Of a stretch of 5,593 nucleotides of DNA, positions 5,095 to 5,593 are shown in pieces (position 1 is the first letter of the stretch; every line of letters begins with the position of its first letter). The translations under genes were made by a program, and so were the position numbers. The DNA comes from an uncultured Tabrizicola sp. (lineage in GTDB: Bacteria > Pseudomonadota > Alphaproteobacteria > Rhodobacterales > Rhodobacteraceae): assembly GCA_937858255.1 (NCBI GenBank), contig CALLZQ010000863.1, positions 1-5,593 on the forward strand. Reading direction: 5' to 3'. The notes under the pieces are model-generated. The model did not search any database. It had not been told where the DNA came from and saw only the letters and a list, made by a program, of their open reading frames with translations.

Positions 5095-5123
5095 TTGAAA
5101 CCGCGCCACAGGCAGCGGATACT
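5095..5123 (+). promoter_or_regulatory. Candidate sigma-70 promoter of the downstream membrane-protein gene
   Basis: TTGAAA (5095-5100, five of six) and GATACT (5118-5123, four of six) are separated by the ideal 17 bases. Transcription would start near 5130, about 20 bases before the start codon and just ahead of the GGAGGTGA ribosome site at 5141-5148. It follows a strong terminator, so a promoter is needed here. Confidence 0.55.
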
Positions 5124-5151
5124 GTGGCAAACGCGCCCCCGGAGGTGACAG

Positions 5152-5593
5152 ATGCACAGCCTTGCCGATACCCGAAGCCTCGTTGCGGACGGGGTGATTA
5201 CCGAGGCGCAAGCGCGCGAGATTGAGGTGCGGGCGCGCGGCCTTGCCGTCACGCTGGCCATCAACACGCTGCTGTCTGCGGGGATCATCGCCGCGACGGG
5301 GGGGATGATCTTTTGGCTGGCCGATGCGACGGCGGTGGCAGTGTCGGGGACGCTGCTGCTGATCCTCGGGCTGGTCATCCTCGCCAAGGGTGGTGAGATG
5401 GTGCGGATGATCGGCAATGCACTGGCGCTGATCGGTGCCGGGATGCTGATCGGCGGCGCGGGGTTGGAGTTGGCAGACAAATACCCCGATCAGGCGGGCG
5501 CGATCATGACGGCGGGGGGGGCCCCGGGGGGGGGGGGTGCCGGGGGGGGGCGGGGCTGGGGGGGGCGGGCGGGCCCGGTCTTGCCGGGGGGGG
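5152..5593 (+). CDS. Multi-pass membrane protein, DUF2157-like, cut by window end
   Basis: This partial gene stays open to the window edge with no stop. The start is set by an excellent GGAGGTGA site. The first 30 or so residues are hydrophilic and predicted helical (LVADGVITEAQAREIEVRA), the short N-terminal module seen ahead of the membrane part in DUF2157-type proteins. Three hydrophobic segments follow at about 33-55, 59-79 and 87-104, an inner-membrane protein of unknown function. Beyond about residue 119 the translation becomes almost pure Gly/Ala/Pro because the DNA turns into G-runs; this part is probably sequence error and should be ignored. The family call is tentative and rests on the N-terminal layout, not on a diagnostic motif. 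Confidence 0.7.
   Translation, partial: MHSLADTRSLVADGVITEAQAREIEVRARGLAVTLAINTLLSAGIIAATGGMIFWLADATAVAVSGTLLLILGLVILAKGGEMVRMIGNALALIGAGMLIGGAGLELADKYPDQAGAIMTAGGAPGGGGAGGGRGWGGRAGPVLPGG
5511..5593. other. G-saturated low-quality end
   Basis: These 83 bases contain no A, only five T and about seventeen C by hand count, leaving about 73% G in repeated runs of up to a dozen. The preceding sequence is ordinary GC-rich coding DNA. The abrupt change at the end of the window is typical of base-calling failure or a contig end, not of biology. Confidence 0.85.

Overview
This 5.6 kb window looks like a chromosomal segment of an alphaproteobacterium, most likely a Rhodobacteraceae relative (Rhodobacter/Paracoccus/roseobacter type). 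The basis is high GC, the codon use, GGAGG-type ribosome sites, a TTGAY-N4-RTCAA (FnrL/Dnr-type) box and the flavour of the proteins. This placement is inference, not a database result.

Layout: (1) 1-147 is a short upstream region with small repeats but no convincing gene. (2) 148-834 (+) encodes an OmpR/PhoB-type response regulator. (3) 835-1185 is a 351-base gap without a protein gene, and it is the most interesting part of the window. It holds two tandem small transcription units, each with the same 21-base element (928-948 and 1062-1082) running straight into a strong intrinsic terminator. The first has a plausible sigma-70 promoter and a 5' hairpin. The second is preceded by a TTGAT-N4-GTCAA box centred exactly 41.5 bases before the predicted start, and by a GG-N10-GC (-24/-12) motif predicting the same start, A1062. 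Both RNAs carry ACCUCC, the anti-Shine-Dalgarno core. (4) 1186-1974 (+) encodes exodeoxyribonuclease III. (5) 2048-2527 (+) encodes a membrane-anchored DM13-domain protein. (6) 2551-2581 is a hairpin between convergent genes. (7) 2620-4089 (-) encodes an NAD(P)-dependent aldehyde dehydrogenase. (8) 4090-4359 is a divergent intergenic region with no compelling promoter on the + side. (9) 4360-5016 (+) encodes a 1-Cys peroxiredoxin of the Prx6 type, with a textbook terminator. (10) 5152 to the end (+) is the start of a multi-pass membrane protein, running into a G-saturated end.

Functionally the window mixes stress-related housekeeping (oxidative DNA repair, peroxide removal, aldehyde oxidation, a predicted redox DM13 protein) with a regulator and a pair of apparent small RNAs. 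Only xth and the DM13 gene look likely to be co-transcribed; the rest appear to be separate units. The last 83 bases contain no A and are roughly three-quarters G, which looks like a sequencing or contig-end artefact, so the final gene should not be interpreted past about residue 119.
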